64,000 nt of DNA. It comes from Pseudomonadales bacterium (GTDB lineage: Bacteria; Pseudomonadota; Gammaproteobacteria; Pseudomonadales; Ketobacteraceae). Below are positions 55,415-64,000 of the stretch, piece by piece. The position numbers and the translations under genes are program-made. Below the pieces are notes generated by a model. That model saw only the letters and a list, made by a program, of their open reading frames with translations, ran no database searches and was not told the origin of the DNA. Positions within the stretch are counted from its first letter, which is position 1, and every line of letters begins with the position of its first letter. The DNA lies in contig PAPM01000034.1 of NCBI GenBank assembly GCA_002708905.1, positions 62,001-126,000 of the forward strand. Direction: 5' to 3'.

Positions 55415-56887
55415 CTACATGAGCACCACATCAAACTCCTCCTGGGAGTAGAGGGTTTCCACCTGAAAGCGAATGGTTTTTTTGATAAAAATTTCGAGGT
55501 CGGCGACGTTGGCGGATTCTTCGTCCAGCAGTCGATCCACTACCGCCTGGGAGGCGATCACCAGAAATGATTCCACTTCATAAGCGCGGAACTGACGCAG
55601 AATCTCGCGGAAAATTTCGTAGCACACGGTCTCCGGTGTTTTCACAATCCCGCGGCCGCTGCAAGTGGGACAGTCCTCACACATCACCCGGGCCAGACTC
55701 TCGCGGGTGCGCTTGCGGGTCATCTCCACCAGGCCCAGTTCAGACACCTGGGTAATTTTGGTTTTGGCGTGATCCCGCTCCAAGGCTTTTTCAAACATAC
55801 GCAAAACCTGGCGCCGATGCTCAGGGTCTTCCATGTCGATAAAATCGATGATGATGATGCCACCCAGGTTGCGCAAGCGCAGTTGGCGGGCAATGGCCTG
55901 GGTCGCTTCCAAGTTGGTTTTGAAAATGGTTTCTTCCAGATTGCGGTGCCCGACGAAGGCACCGGTGTTCACGTCGATGGTGGACATGGCTTCGGTCTGA
56001 TCGACGATCAGATGGCCGCCGGATTTCAACGGCACCTGTCGCGCCAGGGCTTTTTGAATTTCCTGCTCCACGCTGTACAGATCGAAGATCGGCCGCTCAC
56101 CGGGGTAATGCTCAATCAGGGATTCCACATCCGGAATATATTCACGTACAAAGTCAATCACATTGCCGTAGGTTTCCCGGGAATCGATACGCACTTTTTC
56201 CACCCCGGGGCGCACTTCATCCCGCAGGGTGCGCATGGCCAGTGCCAGATCACGATGAATCAGCGTCACCGGATTGGAGCGGGCGATTTTGTCATTGATG
56301 GAGCGCCACAGGCGGCGCAGGAAATCCACGTCCCGGCGCAAGGCGTCTTCATCAGCCCCCTCTGCAGCGGTGCGCAGAATGAAACCTTTCTTGGGAATAT
56401 CGTCCCGCTCTTCCAGGATGCTATCCATGATACAGCGCAGACGTTCCCGCTCCTGATCATCTTCGATACGCTGGGACACACCAATGTGATCGGTGTACGG
56501 CATATACACCAGAAAACGGGAGGGCACGGAAAGATGAGTGGTCAGGCGCGCGCCCTTGGTGCCAATCATATCCTTGGTGATCTGTACCACGATGGGTTGG
56601 CCTTCCGCCACCAAATCGGAAATATTGGGAGTGCCGTCGCCGTTGTCCTCCGGCTTGTCCGCCTGCCAGATATCCTTGGCATGCAGGAAGGCCGCACGCT
56701 CCAGGCCGATGTCCACGAACGCCGCCTGCATGCCCGGCAGCACCCGGGCTACTTTGCCTTTATAGATGCTGCCCACCAAGCCACGCTTGGCGGTGCGCTC
56801 CACAAAGAGTTCCTGCACGACGCCGTTTTCAACCACCGCCACACGGGTTTCCATGGGGGTCACATTGACCAGTAATTCTTCACTCAT
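55415..56887 (-). CDS. rng: Ribonuclease G
   Basis: RNase G is an endoribonuclease of the RNase E family that trims the 16S rRNA 5' end and decays some mRNAs. The order seen: an S1 domain (about 38-120), a 5'-sensor region, and a DNase-I-like catalytic part with LIVDQTEAMSTIDVNTGAFVG and IIIDFIDMEDPEHR supplying the metal-binding aspartates. The zinc-link cysteines are in CPTCSGRG. The 490 residues and absence of a long C-terminal scaffold identify RNase G rather than RNase E. The start overlaps maf by eight bases. Confidence 0.97.
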   Translation of the reverse strand: MSEELLVNVTPMETRVAVVENGVVQELFVERTAKRGLVGSIYKGKVARVLPGMQAAFVDIGLERAAFLHAKDIWQADKPEDNGDGTPNISDLVAEGQPIVVQITKDMIGTKGARLTTHLSVPSRFLVYMPYTDHIGVSQRIEDDQERERLRCIMDSILEERDDIPKKGFILRTAAEGADEDALRRDVDFLRRLWRSINDKIARSNPVTLIHRDLALAMRTLRDEVRPGVEKVRIDSRETYGNVIDFVREYIPDVESLIEHYPGERPIFDLYSVEQEIQKALARQVPLKSGGHLIVDQTEAMSTIDVNTGAFVGHRNLEETIFKTNLEATQAIARQLRLRNLGGIIIIDFIDMEDPEHRRQVLRMFEKALERDHAKTKITQVSELGLVEMTRKRTRESLARVMCEDCPTCSGRGIVKTPETVCYEIFREILRQFRAYEVESFLVIASQAVVDRLLDEESANVADLEIFIKKTIRFQVETLYSQEEFDVVLM

Positions 56888-57509
56888 TGGATACTGTCTC
56901 TGGCATTCGCCACAGGTTCACATCGGCCTGTTTCAATAAATTCGCTGTCTCATATAAGGGTAGACCCACAACCCCACTGTAACTACCTGAGAGGCTTTCC
57001 ACAAATACAGCGCCAAGGCCCTGGATGCCGTAGCCACCGGCCTTGTCGGCGGGCTCTCCGGTGCGCCAATAACGCAAGGCTTCTGCTTCATCAATCGTGC
57101 GGAATTTGACTTCGGTTACCGAATAGGACAGCTGGGTTTCCGGAGTCTTCGAATTGTCGTTGGCCAGGGCCACCGCCGTTATCACCTTGTGGATTTGTCC
57201 GGACAGGGACAGCAGCATGGCAACCGCGTCGGCTTCGTTTTCAGGTTTACCCAGAATCCGGTTGCCCAACACCACCGTCGTATCCGCACCCAACACCGGC
57301 CTTAGCAACTGGCCTTCGATCTCAACCCGGCTCAACACCGCTTCTGCCTTGGCCTGGGCCAAGCGGCAGACGTAGTCCAATGGCCGCTCATCCGGCAAGA
57401 CTGTTTCGTCCACTGCGGCGCTCATCACGGTGAAGCGCACCCCGATCTGCTGCAGTAACTCCCGCCGCCGGGGCGATGCCGACGCCAAATATATCCAATC
57501 AACCGCCAC
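56880..57509 (-). CDS. maf: Maf-type nucleoside triphosphate pyrophosphatase (YhdE-like)
   Basis: Maf proteins hydrolyse non-canonical or specific nucleotides (dTTP/UTP for the YhdE group) and can inhibit septation when overproduced. The signature LASASPRRRELLQQIG is at the N-terminus, ADTTVVLGNRILGKPENEADA is in the middle, and GIQGLGAVFVESLSGSYSGVVGLPLYET near the end, in pieces. The 209 residues match. The start lies 11 bases inside mreD, and the stop is eight bases inside rng. Confidence 0.95.
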   Translation of the reverse strand: MAVDWIYLASASPRRRELLQQIGVRFTVMSAAVDETVLPDERPLDYVCRLAQAKAEAVLSRVEIEGQLLRPVLGADTTVVLGNRILGKPENEADAVAMLLSLSGQIHKVITAVALANDNSKTPETQLSYSVTEVKFRTIDEAEALRYWRTGEPADKAGGYGIQGLGAVFVESLSGSYSGVVGLPLYETANLLKQADVNLWRMPETVSNE

Positions 57510-57987
57510 GCTGACCTCGCAAATAACTTAGTGCCAGACTCACCAGTGGCCACACCAACGCAGACACCACCACCGATACCCAATACCAGAACGTCCAGGG
57601 TGTTATTTGGACAGCTCGCATCACCAGAATACTCACTAACTGATAGATGCCCACCAGTACCAGAATGGAAAGGCATTGCTGCCAGATGGGAAATACCCGG
57701 ATTCGCAAGTGCAACACATAGGCAATGTATGCCACCAATCCCAGTGCCAGCGCGTTCTGGCCCAGCACGGCTCCGGTCAGAGCGTCCAGGAACAGGCCCA
57801 CCACCCAGCCGCTCACCACACCAATCCGGTGAGGAATGGCGATGACCCAATAGATCAACACCAAAGGTACCCAGGCCGGACGCAAACCAATGGCCCATTC
57901 CGGCAAGGGAATTGCCGCCAGTATGCCCGCCACGACCAGGCTGAACACCACCACGCCGATGCCGTCGGCAGCGACCCTACTCTCCAT
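57499..57987 (-). CDS. mreD: Rod shape-determining protein MreD
   Basis: MreD is a small integral membrane protein of the elongasome. The 162 residues contain about five hydrophobic segments. Typical positions are RPAWVPLVLIYWVIAIPHRIGVVSGWVVGLFLDAL, in pieces, and GQNALALGLVAYI. The start at 57987 has AGGAGG eight bases upstream and is 11 bases inside mreC; an upstream in-frame extension reads through mreC and is rejected. Confidence 0.94.
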   Translation of the reverse strand: MESRVAADGIGVVVFSLVVAGILAAIPLPEWAIGLRPAWVPLVLIYWVIAIPHRIGVVSGWVVGLFLDALTGAVLGQNALALGLVAYIAYVLHLRIRVFPIWQQCLSILVLVGIYQLVSILVMRAVQITPWTFWYWVSVVVSALVWPLVSLALSYLRGQRGG

Positions 57988-58963
57988 CAGTGGCCTCCTC
58001 CTGGCTGGGGGCAAGGCCGGCCTCCCCAGCCTCAGCAGTATTTCCAGAATCGTCTTCTGTTGCTTCCTTATCCTGGTCCGTGTTTTCCTGGTCCGCCTTT
58101 TCCTGGTCAGAGGGACCAAACAGCAACGGCACCAACTTTCGGCTTTCTTCGGAGAACACCAAGAGAACGTGACGGGAACGGTCGAGATTGGCCATGGGTT
58201 TGGCTTCCACCACCGCAAATGGCTGGCCGGGATCGTGCTCCACTTTGGTCACCACCCCCACGGGATAGCCTTTGGGGAATCGCCCCCCCAGGCCGGAACT
58301 CACCAACAGGTCCCCACGCACAATGTCTGCAGTGTCCGGCACATGAATCAGGTTGAGCTGGTCCAGCTTGCCTGAGCCCACCGCAATGGCGCGCACTCCA
58401 TTGCGGTTTACGTGCACGGGAATGCCGTGGGAAATATCCGAGATCAGCAGGACCCGACTGGAAAATGGGCCCACTTCGATCACCTGCCCCATCAGACCTT
58501 CCGCATCCAGCACCGCCTGCCCCACAAACACTGAGTCGCCGGCACCTTTGTTGACGATGGCCTCATGCCGATAGGGGTCGGGATCGACGCCAATAATCTC
58601 GGCAATCAACACCTGATCATCCACCAGATCAGACGCATTCATCAATTCTTTCAGGCGGGTGTTTTCCGCCACCGTGGACGCCAACTTTTGCACCCGGCGC
58701 TTCAACACCAGCACTTCCGACTGCAGCCGGGCATTTTCCTCCTCCAGCTCGCCCCGGGAACGCACGCTGCTCTGGGACCAGGAGGCCAGCTCGGCCGGGA
58801 TATCTGCCACGTACTGGACCGGCGCAGTGGCGATGGACAGGGTGAACCGCACCGGCACCAACACATCGGAGCGGTGGTCAACAAAAATCATGGCGAATGA
58901 AATGATGGAAAACAGCACCAAACGGTAGCGATTTGCCGTGTTCTGACCAAATATCGGCTTTAT
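57977..58963 (-). CDS. mreC: Rod shape-determining protein MreC, apparent AUA start
   Basis: MreC is a bitopic elongasome scaffold linking MreB to PBP2. It has a membrane segment (about 16-30), a coiled coil (about 65-115) and two beta barrels (for example GHAIV-type IVNKGAGDSVFVGQAV near 165 and GLGGRFPKGYPVGVV near 235). The tail is Glu/Asp-rich and repetitive. The family N-terminus xKPIFGQ is encoded, but its first codon is ATA (58961-58963 on the plus strand reads TAT), preceded at eight bases by a strong AGGAGG. No ATG, GTG, TTG or CTG lies in frame between the upstream TAA and a TTG at 58921, which has no ribosome site. I therefore start at AUA (328 residues). Confidence 0.9.
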   Translation of the reverse strand: MKPIFGQNTANRYRLVLFSIISFAMIFVDHRSDVLVPVRFTLSIATAPVQYVADIPAELASWSQSSVRSRGELEEENARLQSEVLVLKRRVQKLASTVAENTRLKELMNASDLVDDQVLIAEIIGVDPDPYRHEAIVNKGAGDSVFVGQAVLDAEGLMGQVIEVGPFSSRVLLISDISHGIPVHVNRNGVRAIAVGSGKLDQLNLIHVPDTADIVRGDLLVSSGLGGRFPKGYPVGVVTKVEHDPGQPFAVVEAKPMANLDRSRHVLLVFSEESRKLVPLLFGPSDQEKADQENTDQDKEATEDDSGNTAEAGEAGLAPSQEEATDGE

Positions 58964-59046
58964 GGCGCTACCCTCCTGCCGACATAGAATGTTCCCAGAT
59001 AGAAAATGTTATCCATCACAATATAAGAACCATTATTCAGCTCTAT

Positions 59047-59088
59047 AAAACGTGAAAGCCGGCCCAGGTAGGAAACCGGCCGGCTTTC
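59047..59088 (-). terminator. Hairpin between mreB and mreC
   Basis: Perfect 11-base arms GAAAGCCGGCC (59054-59064) and GGCCGGCTTTC (59078-59088) surround a 13-base loop. Reading leftward the hairpin is followed by ACGTTTTATAG. It lies 23 bases after the mreB stop and before mreC, so it likely reduces read-through, giving more MreB than MreC/MreD. Confidence 0.7.
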
Positions 59089-59111
59089 GTAATCGCTCCC
59101 ATGAGGACAGA

Positions 59112-60206
<1,095 letters not shown>

Positions 60207-60226
60207 TTAGTTACACTATTGCGGGA

Positions 60227-60255
60227 ACAATAGCAGTGCGTGGTCGGTTCGGCAA
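60227..60255 (-). promoter_or_regulatory. Likely sigma-70 promoter of mreB
   Basis: On the minus strand TTGCCG (60250-60255) and TATTGT (60227-60232) are 17 bases apart, with a predicted start near 60220 and a leader of about 70 bases. The leader also holds a direct repeat GTAACTA (within GTAACTAATGTAACTA). Confidence 0.5.
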
Positions 60256-60394
60256 GGGAACCGGTCTAACTTTTGCCACATCTTTTATGCACTTAGCCAT
60301 TTCCAGCCAGATCCTTCCAACGCCGCGCGGGATCGACCCACAGCCAAATTCTGGTACCATACGCCCTTTGCCGAATTCACTGCCGGAGAACCCC

Positions 60395-60682
60395 ATGGCA
60401 TTGGACAAAGAAGACGTCATCAAAATTGCCCATTTGGCCCGCCTGCAGGTGGCCGACAGCGAGGTCGAGGCCACCACCGAAAGGTTATCCTCCATCCTGG
60501 GCCTGATTGAACAGCTGCAGGCCGCTCCCACCGACGGCGTGGAGCCCATGGCGCATCCCACCGATGCGGTGCAGCGTTTGCGGGAGGATGTGGTCACCGA
60601 GACCAACCACCGCGAGGAATACCAGCAGATCGCCCCGGCCACCGAAGAAGGCCTGTACCTTGTACCCAAAGTGATTGAATGA
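60395..60682 (+). CDS. gatC: Asp-tRNA(Asn)/Glu-tRNA(Gln) amidotransferase subunit C
   Basis: GatC is the small chaperone-like subunit that helps GatA fold in the tRNA-dependent amidotransferase. The ATG at 60395 with GGAGA six bases upstream gives 95 residues starting [17 protein letters not shown], the usual N-terminus. A longer in-frame start at 60236 is rejected. [19 protein letters not shown] and [15 protein letters not shown] are typical. It begins the gatCAB operon, divergent from mreB. Confidence 0.96.
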   Translation: MALDKEDVIKIAHLARLQVADSEVEATTERLSSILGLIEQLQAAPTDGVEPMAHPTDAVQRLREDVVTETNHREEYQQIAPATEEGLYLVPKVIE

Positions 60683-60698
60683 TCAGGTAACCGATTCC

Positions 60699-62153
60699 AT
60701 GCATACCAAAACCCTGAAAGCCCTGTCTGATGCCCTGTCGGCGGGCGAGCTGTCCAGCCAGGAACTGACCCAGCATTTTCTGGATCGCATCAAACAGCAC
60801 GATCCCGGTGTAAACAGCTTTATTACGGTAACTGAAGAACAGGCGTTGGCCCAGGCCAAAGCGGCAGACGAACAAAGAGCTGCGGGTAATGCCACCGCCC
60901 TCACCGGCGTCCCCATTGCCCATAAAGACATTTTCTGCACCCAGGGCGTGAAAACCAGCTGCGCCTCCAAAATGCTGGACAATTTCATCGCCCCCTATAA
61001 CGCCACCGTTGTGGAAAAAATGAATGATGCCGGCATCGTCACCCTGGGCAAAACCAATATGGACGAGTTCGCCATGGGCTCTTCCAATGAAACCAGTTTT
61101 TACGGCCCGGTGAAAAATCCCTGGAGCACAGATCATGTGCCCGGTGGTTCCTCCGGCGGATCGGCAGCCGCTGTTGCTGCCCGACTGGCACCTGCCGCCA
61201 CCGGCACCGACACCGGCGGTTCCATCCGCCAACCAGCAAGTCTGTGCGGCATCACCGGTTTGAAGCCCACCTATGGCCGGGTTTCCCGTTGGGGCATGAT
61301 TGCCTTCGCCTCCTCCCTGGATCAGGCTGGCCCCATGACCCAGACCGCCGAGGACGCTGCCCTGCTGATGAACGCCATGGCCGGTTTCGATCCCAAGGAT
61401 TCCACCAGCACTGACATTGAAGTACCGGATTACACCGCGGATCTGAACCAGCCGTTGAATGGTCTGCGCATCGGCCTGCCCAAACAGTTCTTTGAAGACG
61501 GTCTGGATGCGGAAGTGGGCAAAGTGGTTCAGGAAGCCATCGCACTTTACGAAAAGCTCGGCGCCACCCTGGTGGATATCGAGTTACCCAACACGCACCT
61601 ATCCATTCCTGCGTACTATGTTGTAGCGCCGGCCGAAGCCTCCTCCAATCTGTCCCGCTTTGACGGCGTGCGCTTCGGTTATCGCTGCAAGGACCCAGCC
61701 GACCTGGAAGACCTCTACAAGCGCAGCCGGGGTGAAGGTTTTGGTGAAGAGGTTAAGCGCCGCATCATGATCGGCACCTATGCTTTGTCCGCCGGTTATT
61801 ACGATGCCTATTACCTGAAAGCGCAGAAAGTGCGCCGTCTGATCAAGAACGATTTTGATGAAGCCTTCAAGAGCGTGGACGTGATCATGGGCCCAACCTC
61901 CCCCAATGCCGGTTTCAAACTGGGAGAGAAAGCCTCTGATCCTGTCTCAATGTATCTGTCGGACATCTACACCATTTCCGTGAACATGGCTGGCTTGCCC
62001 GGCATTTCTATTCCCGCAGGTTTGAGCAACCGTCTGCCGGTGGGACTGCAGATCATCGGCAACTATTTTGACGAAGCCCGTTTGCTGAACGTGGCTCACC
62101 GCTACCAACAAGAAACCGACTGGCATGCGCAAGTGCCAGCGGCGTTTGCATAA
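60699..62153 (+). CDS. gatA: Asp-tRNA(Asn)/Glu-tRNA(Gln) amidotransferase subunit A
   Basis: GatA releases ammonia from glutamine for transamidation of misacylated tRNA. It is an amidase-signature protein with the Ser-cisSer-Lys triad: lysine in [22 protein letters not shown] and [12 protein letters not shown]. The 484 residues match. The ATG at 60699 gives [13 protein letters not shown]; an in-frame TTG at 60675 overlaps the gatC end and is less likely. Having GatCAB implies that asparagine and/or glutamine tRNAs are charged indirectly. Confidence 0.97.
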   Translation: MHTKTLKALSDALSAGELSSQELTQHFLDRIKQHDPGVNSFITVTEEQALAQAKAADEQRAAGNATALTGVPIAHKDIFCTQGVKTSCASKMLDNFIAPYNATVVEKMNDAGIVTLGKTNMDEFAMGSSNETSFYGPVKNPWSTDHVPGGSSGGSAAAVAARLAPAATGTDTGGSIRQPASLCGITGLKPTYGRVSRWGMIAFASSLDQAGPMTQTAEDAALLMNAMAGFDPKDSTSTDIEVPDYTADLNQPLNGLRIGLPKQFFEDGLDAEVGKVVQEAIALYEKLGATLVDIELPNTHLSIPAYYVVAPAEASSNLSRFDGVRFGYRCKDPADLEDLYKRSRGEGFGEEVKRRIMIGTYALSAGYYDAYYLKAQKVRRLIKNDFDEAFKSVDVIMGPTSPNAGFKLGEKASDPVSMYLSDIYTISVNMAGLPGISIPAGLSNRLPVGLQIIGNYFDEARLLNVAHRYQQETDWHAQVPAAFA

Positions 62154-62164
62154 GGAGGCCCGCC

Positions 62165-63610
62165 ATGTCATGGGAAGTGGTCATCGGATTGGAAGTGCAC
62201 GTTCAGCTTGCCACGCAATCCAAAATTTTCTCCGGGTCCTCCACCGAATTCGGCGCGGAGCCCAATACCCAGGCGTCCCTGATTGATCTGGGTATGCCTG
62301 GTGTGCTGCCGGTCTTGAACGCCGATGCCGTCGAGAAAGCCGTAAAATTCGGCCTCGGTATCGAAGCGGAAATCACACCGAAATCGGTCTTTGCCCGCAA
62401 AAACTATTTTTACCCGGATCTGCCCAAGGGTTATCAGATCTCACAATTTGAATTACCTATCGTGGGTAAGGGGCACATTGAGATCACGCTGGAAGACGGC
62501 ACCACCAAACGCATCGGCGTCACCCGTGCGCACCTGGAAGAAGACGCAGGCAAATCCCTGCACGAAGATTTTCACGGCATGAGTGGTATCGATCTCAACC
62601 GCGCGGGCACCCCTTTGCTGGAGATCGTATCCGAGCCCGATATGCGTTCAGCGAAAGAAGCGGTGGCCTACGCCAAAGCCATTCACTCGCTGATTCGCTA
62701 TCTGGGTATTTCCGACGGCGATATGTCTCAGGGTTCCATGCGTTGCGACTGTAACGTATCCCTGCGCCAGAAGGGCGAAGAGAAATTCGGTACCCGTCGC
62801 GAGATTAAAAACGTCAACTCCTTTAAAAACGTGGAGAAGGCAATTAACGCGGAAATCGAATGGCAAATGGATGAGTTGGAATCTGGCCGCGAAATCCAGC
62901 AGGCAACGGTTTTGTATGATGTGAACAAAGACAAAACCTTCGCCATGCGCAGCAAGGAAGAAGCCAACGATTACCGCTACTTCCCTGATCCCGACCTGTT
63001 GCCGTTGGAAGTGACCGAAGCGGTGATCAATCGCGTTCGACAGAGTCTACCCGAATTGCCCACCCAAAAGATCGAGCGCTTTATGGCGGAGCTGGAGCTA
63101 TCGGATTACGACGCCCGGGTATTGGCGGCCGATCGCGTGCTGGCGGATTATTTTGAAACCGTAGTGAAAGAATCCGGCGCCAAACCCAAGCTCTGCGCCA
63201 ACTGGGTGAGTGTGGAGCTGCTGGGTGCCTTGAACAAAAATGATCTGGATATCGACAGCAGTCCAGTGAGTGCTGAACAATTGGGCGGCCTGGTAAAACG
63301 TATCGCCGATAACACTATCTCCGGTAAAATTGCCAAGCAGATTTTTGAGGAACTGTGGATCAACGGCGGCACAGCGGATAGCATCATCGAAGCCAAAGGC
63401 TTGAAGCAGGAAACCGACACCGGTGCCATAGAAGCCGTCGTCGACCAGGTAATTGCCGAAAGTGCGGATCAGGTTGCCCAATACTTGGCGGCGGACGATA
63501 ACAAACGCAAAAAACTCATCGGCTATTTTGTCGGGCAAACTATGAAACTGTCCAAAGGCAAAGCCAATCCACAGATGGTAAACCAGATTCTGGCGAAGAA
63601 ACTGGTGTGA
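62165..63610 (+). CDS. gatB: Asp-tRNA(Asn)/Glu-tRNA(Gln) amidotransferase subunit B
   Basis: GatB binds the tRNA and activates the misacylated Asp or Glu with ATP. It begins [17 protein letters not shown], the universal GatB N-terminus. Other parts are [28 protein letters not shown] and [17 protein letters not shown]. The C-terminal tRNA-contacting YqeY-like tail ends in [12 protein letters not shown]. The 481 residues match. It starts 11 bases after gatA with an AAGGAGG ribosome site. Confidence 0.98.
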   Translation: MSWEVVIGLEVHVQLATQSKIFSGSSTEFGAEPNTQASLIDLGMPGVLPVLNADAVEKAVKFGLGIEAEITPKSVFARKNYFYPDLPKGYQISQFELPIVGKGHIEITLEDGTTKRIGVTRAHLEEDAGKSLHEDFHGMSGIDLNRAGTPLLEIVSEPDMRSAKEAVAYAKAIHSLIRYLGISDGDMSQGSMRCDCNVSLRQKGEEKFGTRREIKNVNSFKNVEKAINAEIEWQMDELESGREIQQATVLYDVNKDKTFAMRSKEEANDYRYFPDPDLLPLEVTEAVINRVRQSLPELPTQKIERFMAELELSDYDARVLAADRVLADYFETVVKESGAKPKLCANWVSVELLGALNKNDLDIDSSPVSAEQLGGLVKRIADNTISGKIAKQIFEELWINGGTADSIIEAKGLKQETDTGAIEAVVDQVIAESADQVAQYLAADDNKRKKLIGYFVGQTMKLSKGKANPQMVNQILAKKLV

Positions 63611-63660
63611 CGCTCTCCAATTTGCCGGGGCTTCACACTGCCCCGGCAACCTGCTATACC

Positions 63661-64000
63661 CTACGACAGAAATTGATGATGGTAGCGGAGGTGGGATTCA
63701 ATAAACGAGGCGATGAAATAGTAGCTATGATCATAGCCTTCACGGCGGTTTATCGTCAGGTCGACTCCGGCATTATTACAGGCAACCTGCAGCAATTCCG
63801 GCTTCAGCTGCTCCTGGAGAAAGCCATCCGACAAACCTTGATCAACTAAAATCGGTTTAGCAAACCCCTTTTGCTCCAGCAATGCCACTGCATCGTGCTC
63901 CAACCACAGGCTCCGCTCCTCACCGAGATAACCCTCCAGCGCTTTTTTACCCCAAGGACATTGCATAGGTGCACAAATGGGTGCAAACGCCGACACGGAC
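63661..64000 (-). CDS. fghA: S-formylglutathione hydrolase, C-terminal part (cut by window edge)
   Basis: FghA (FrmB) hydrolyses S-formylglutathione to formate and glutathione, the last step of glutathione-dependent formaldehyde removal. The visible 112 codons read SAFAPICAPMQCPWGKKALEGYLG (in pieces), then LVDQGLSDGFLQEQLKPELL with the acid residue. They end GYDHSYYFIASFIESHLR, with the catalytic histidine in YDHSYYF. It ends convergently 51 bases from gatB. Only the window edge truncates it. Confidence 0.92.
   Translation of the reverse strand, partial: SVSAFAPICAPMQCPWGKKALEGYLGEERSLWLEHDAVALLEQKGFAKPILVDQGLSDGFLQEQLKPELLQVACNNAGVDLTINRREGYDHSYYFIASFIESHLRYHHQFLS

Overview
The window reads as ordinary chromosome of a gammaproteobacterium related to Pseudomonas, Marinobacter, Alcanivorax or Ketobacter; the exact genus cannot be fixed from sequence reading alone. 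From memory of the P. aeruginosa PAO1 map, the gene order follows the chromosomal block from mraY to gatB almost step by step. That order is: dcw cluster, rnpB, rsmI-lpoA-yraN-diaA, sspAB, petABC, rplM-rpsI, zapE, algW/degS, hisC-hisD-hisG-murA, mla, kdsD-lptB, rpoN-hpf-ptsN-rapZ-ptsO, pmbA/tldD, yhdP, rng, maf, mreDCB, gatCAB. The cell is Gram-negative: it has LPS export (Lpt), Kdo synthesis, the Mla lipid system, an outer-membrane porin and lipoproteins. MurE carries the meso-diaminopimelate signature DNPR, and respiration uses a cytochrome bc1 complex.

Layout. 1-6870 (minus): the end of the division and cell-wall cluster, mraZ-rsmH-ftsL-ftsI-murE-murF-mraY, compactly overlapped and driven from a promoter followed by four MraZ boxes. 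7113-7475: RNase P RNA. 7509-12407: rsmI, lpoA, yraN, diaA, sspB, sspA. 12524-16183: petCBA and rpsI-rplM. 16478-23402: zapE, a hydrolase, zapG, a heat-shock-controlled hsp20, sat, a NIF3 protein, a DegS/AlgW protease and a TerB protein. 23425-30579 (minus): hisC-hisD-hisG-murA-ibaG-mlaB-mlaD-mlaE-mlaF, without mlaC. 30735-38958 (plus): cax, kdsD-kdsC-lptC-lptA-lptB, then rpoN-hpf-ptsN-rapZ-ptsO. 39064-41163: mgtE and sodB.

41164-46916 is the accessory part. It holds a 629-base AT-rich leader and an outer-membrane porin broken by an exact 19-bp tandem duplication. These are followed by two short, half-size PstS-like periplasmic binding proteins flanking a 590-residue secreted helical protein, and a convergent lipoprotein. 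This is the least explained part of the window and the best candidate for an undescribed system.

47044-60149 returns to the conserved block (pmbA, yjgA, tldD, a nitrilase-family amidase, yhdP, rng, maf, mreD, mreC, mreB). 60395-63610 is gatCAB. The right edge cuts an S-formylglutathione hydrolase gene.

The most notable regulatory and structural signals are: a textbook sigma-32 promoter plus a FourU-like RNA thermometer on hsp20; an apparent AUA start codon for mreC; the missing mlaC; paired inverted repeats in the rpoN leader; and monofunctional Sat at the place where Pseudomonas carries cysDN.
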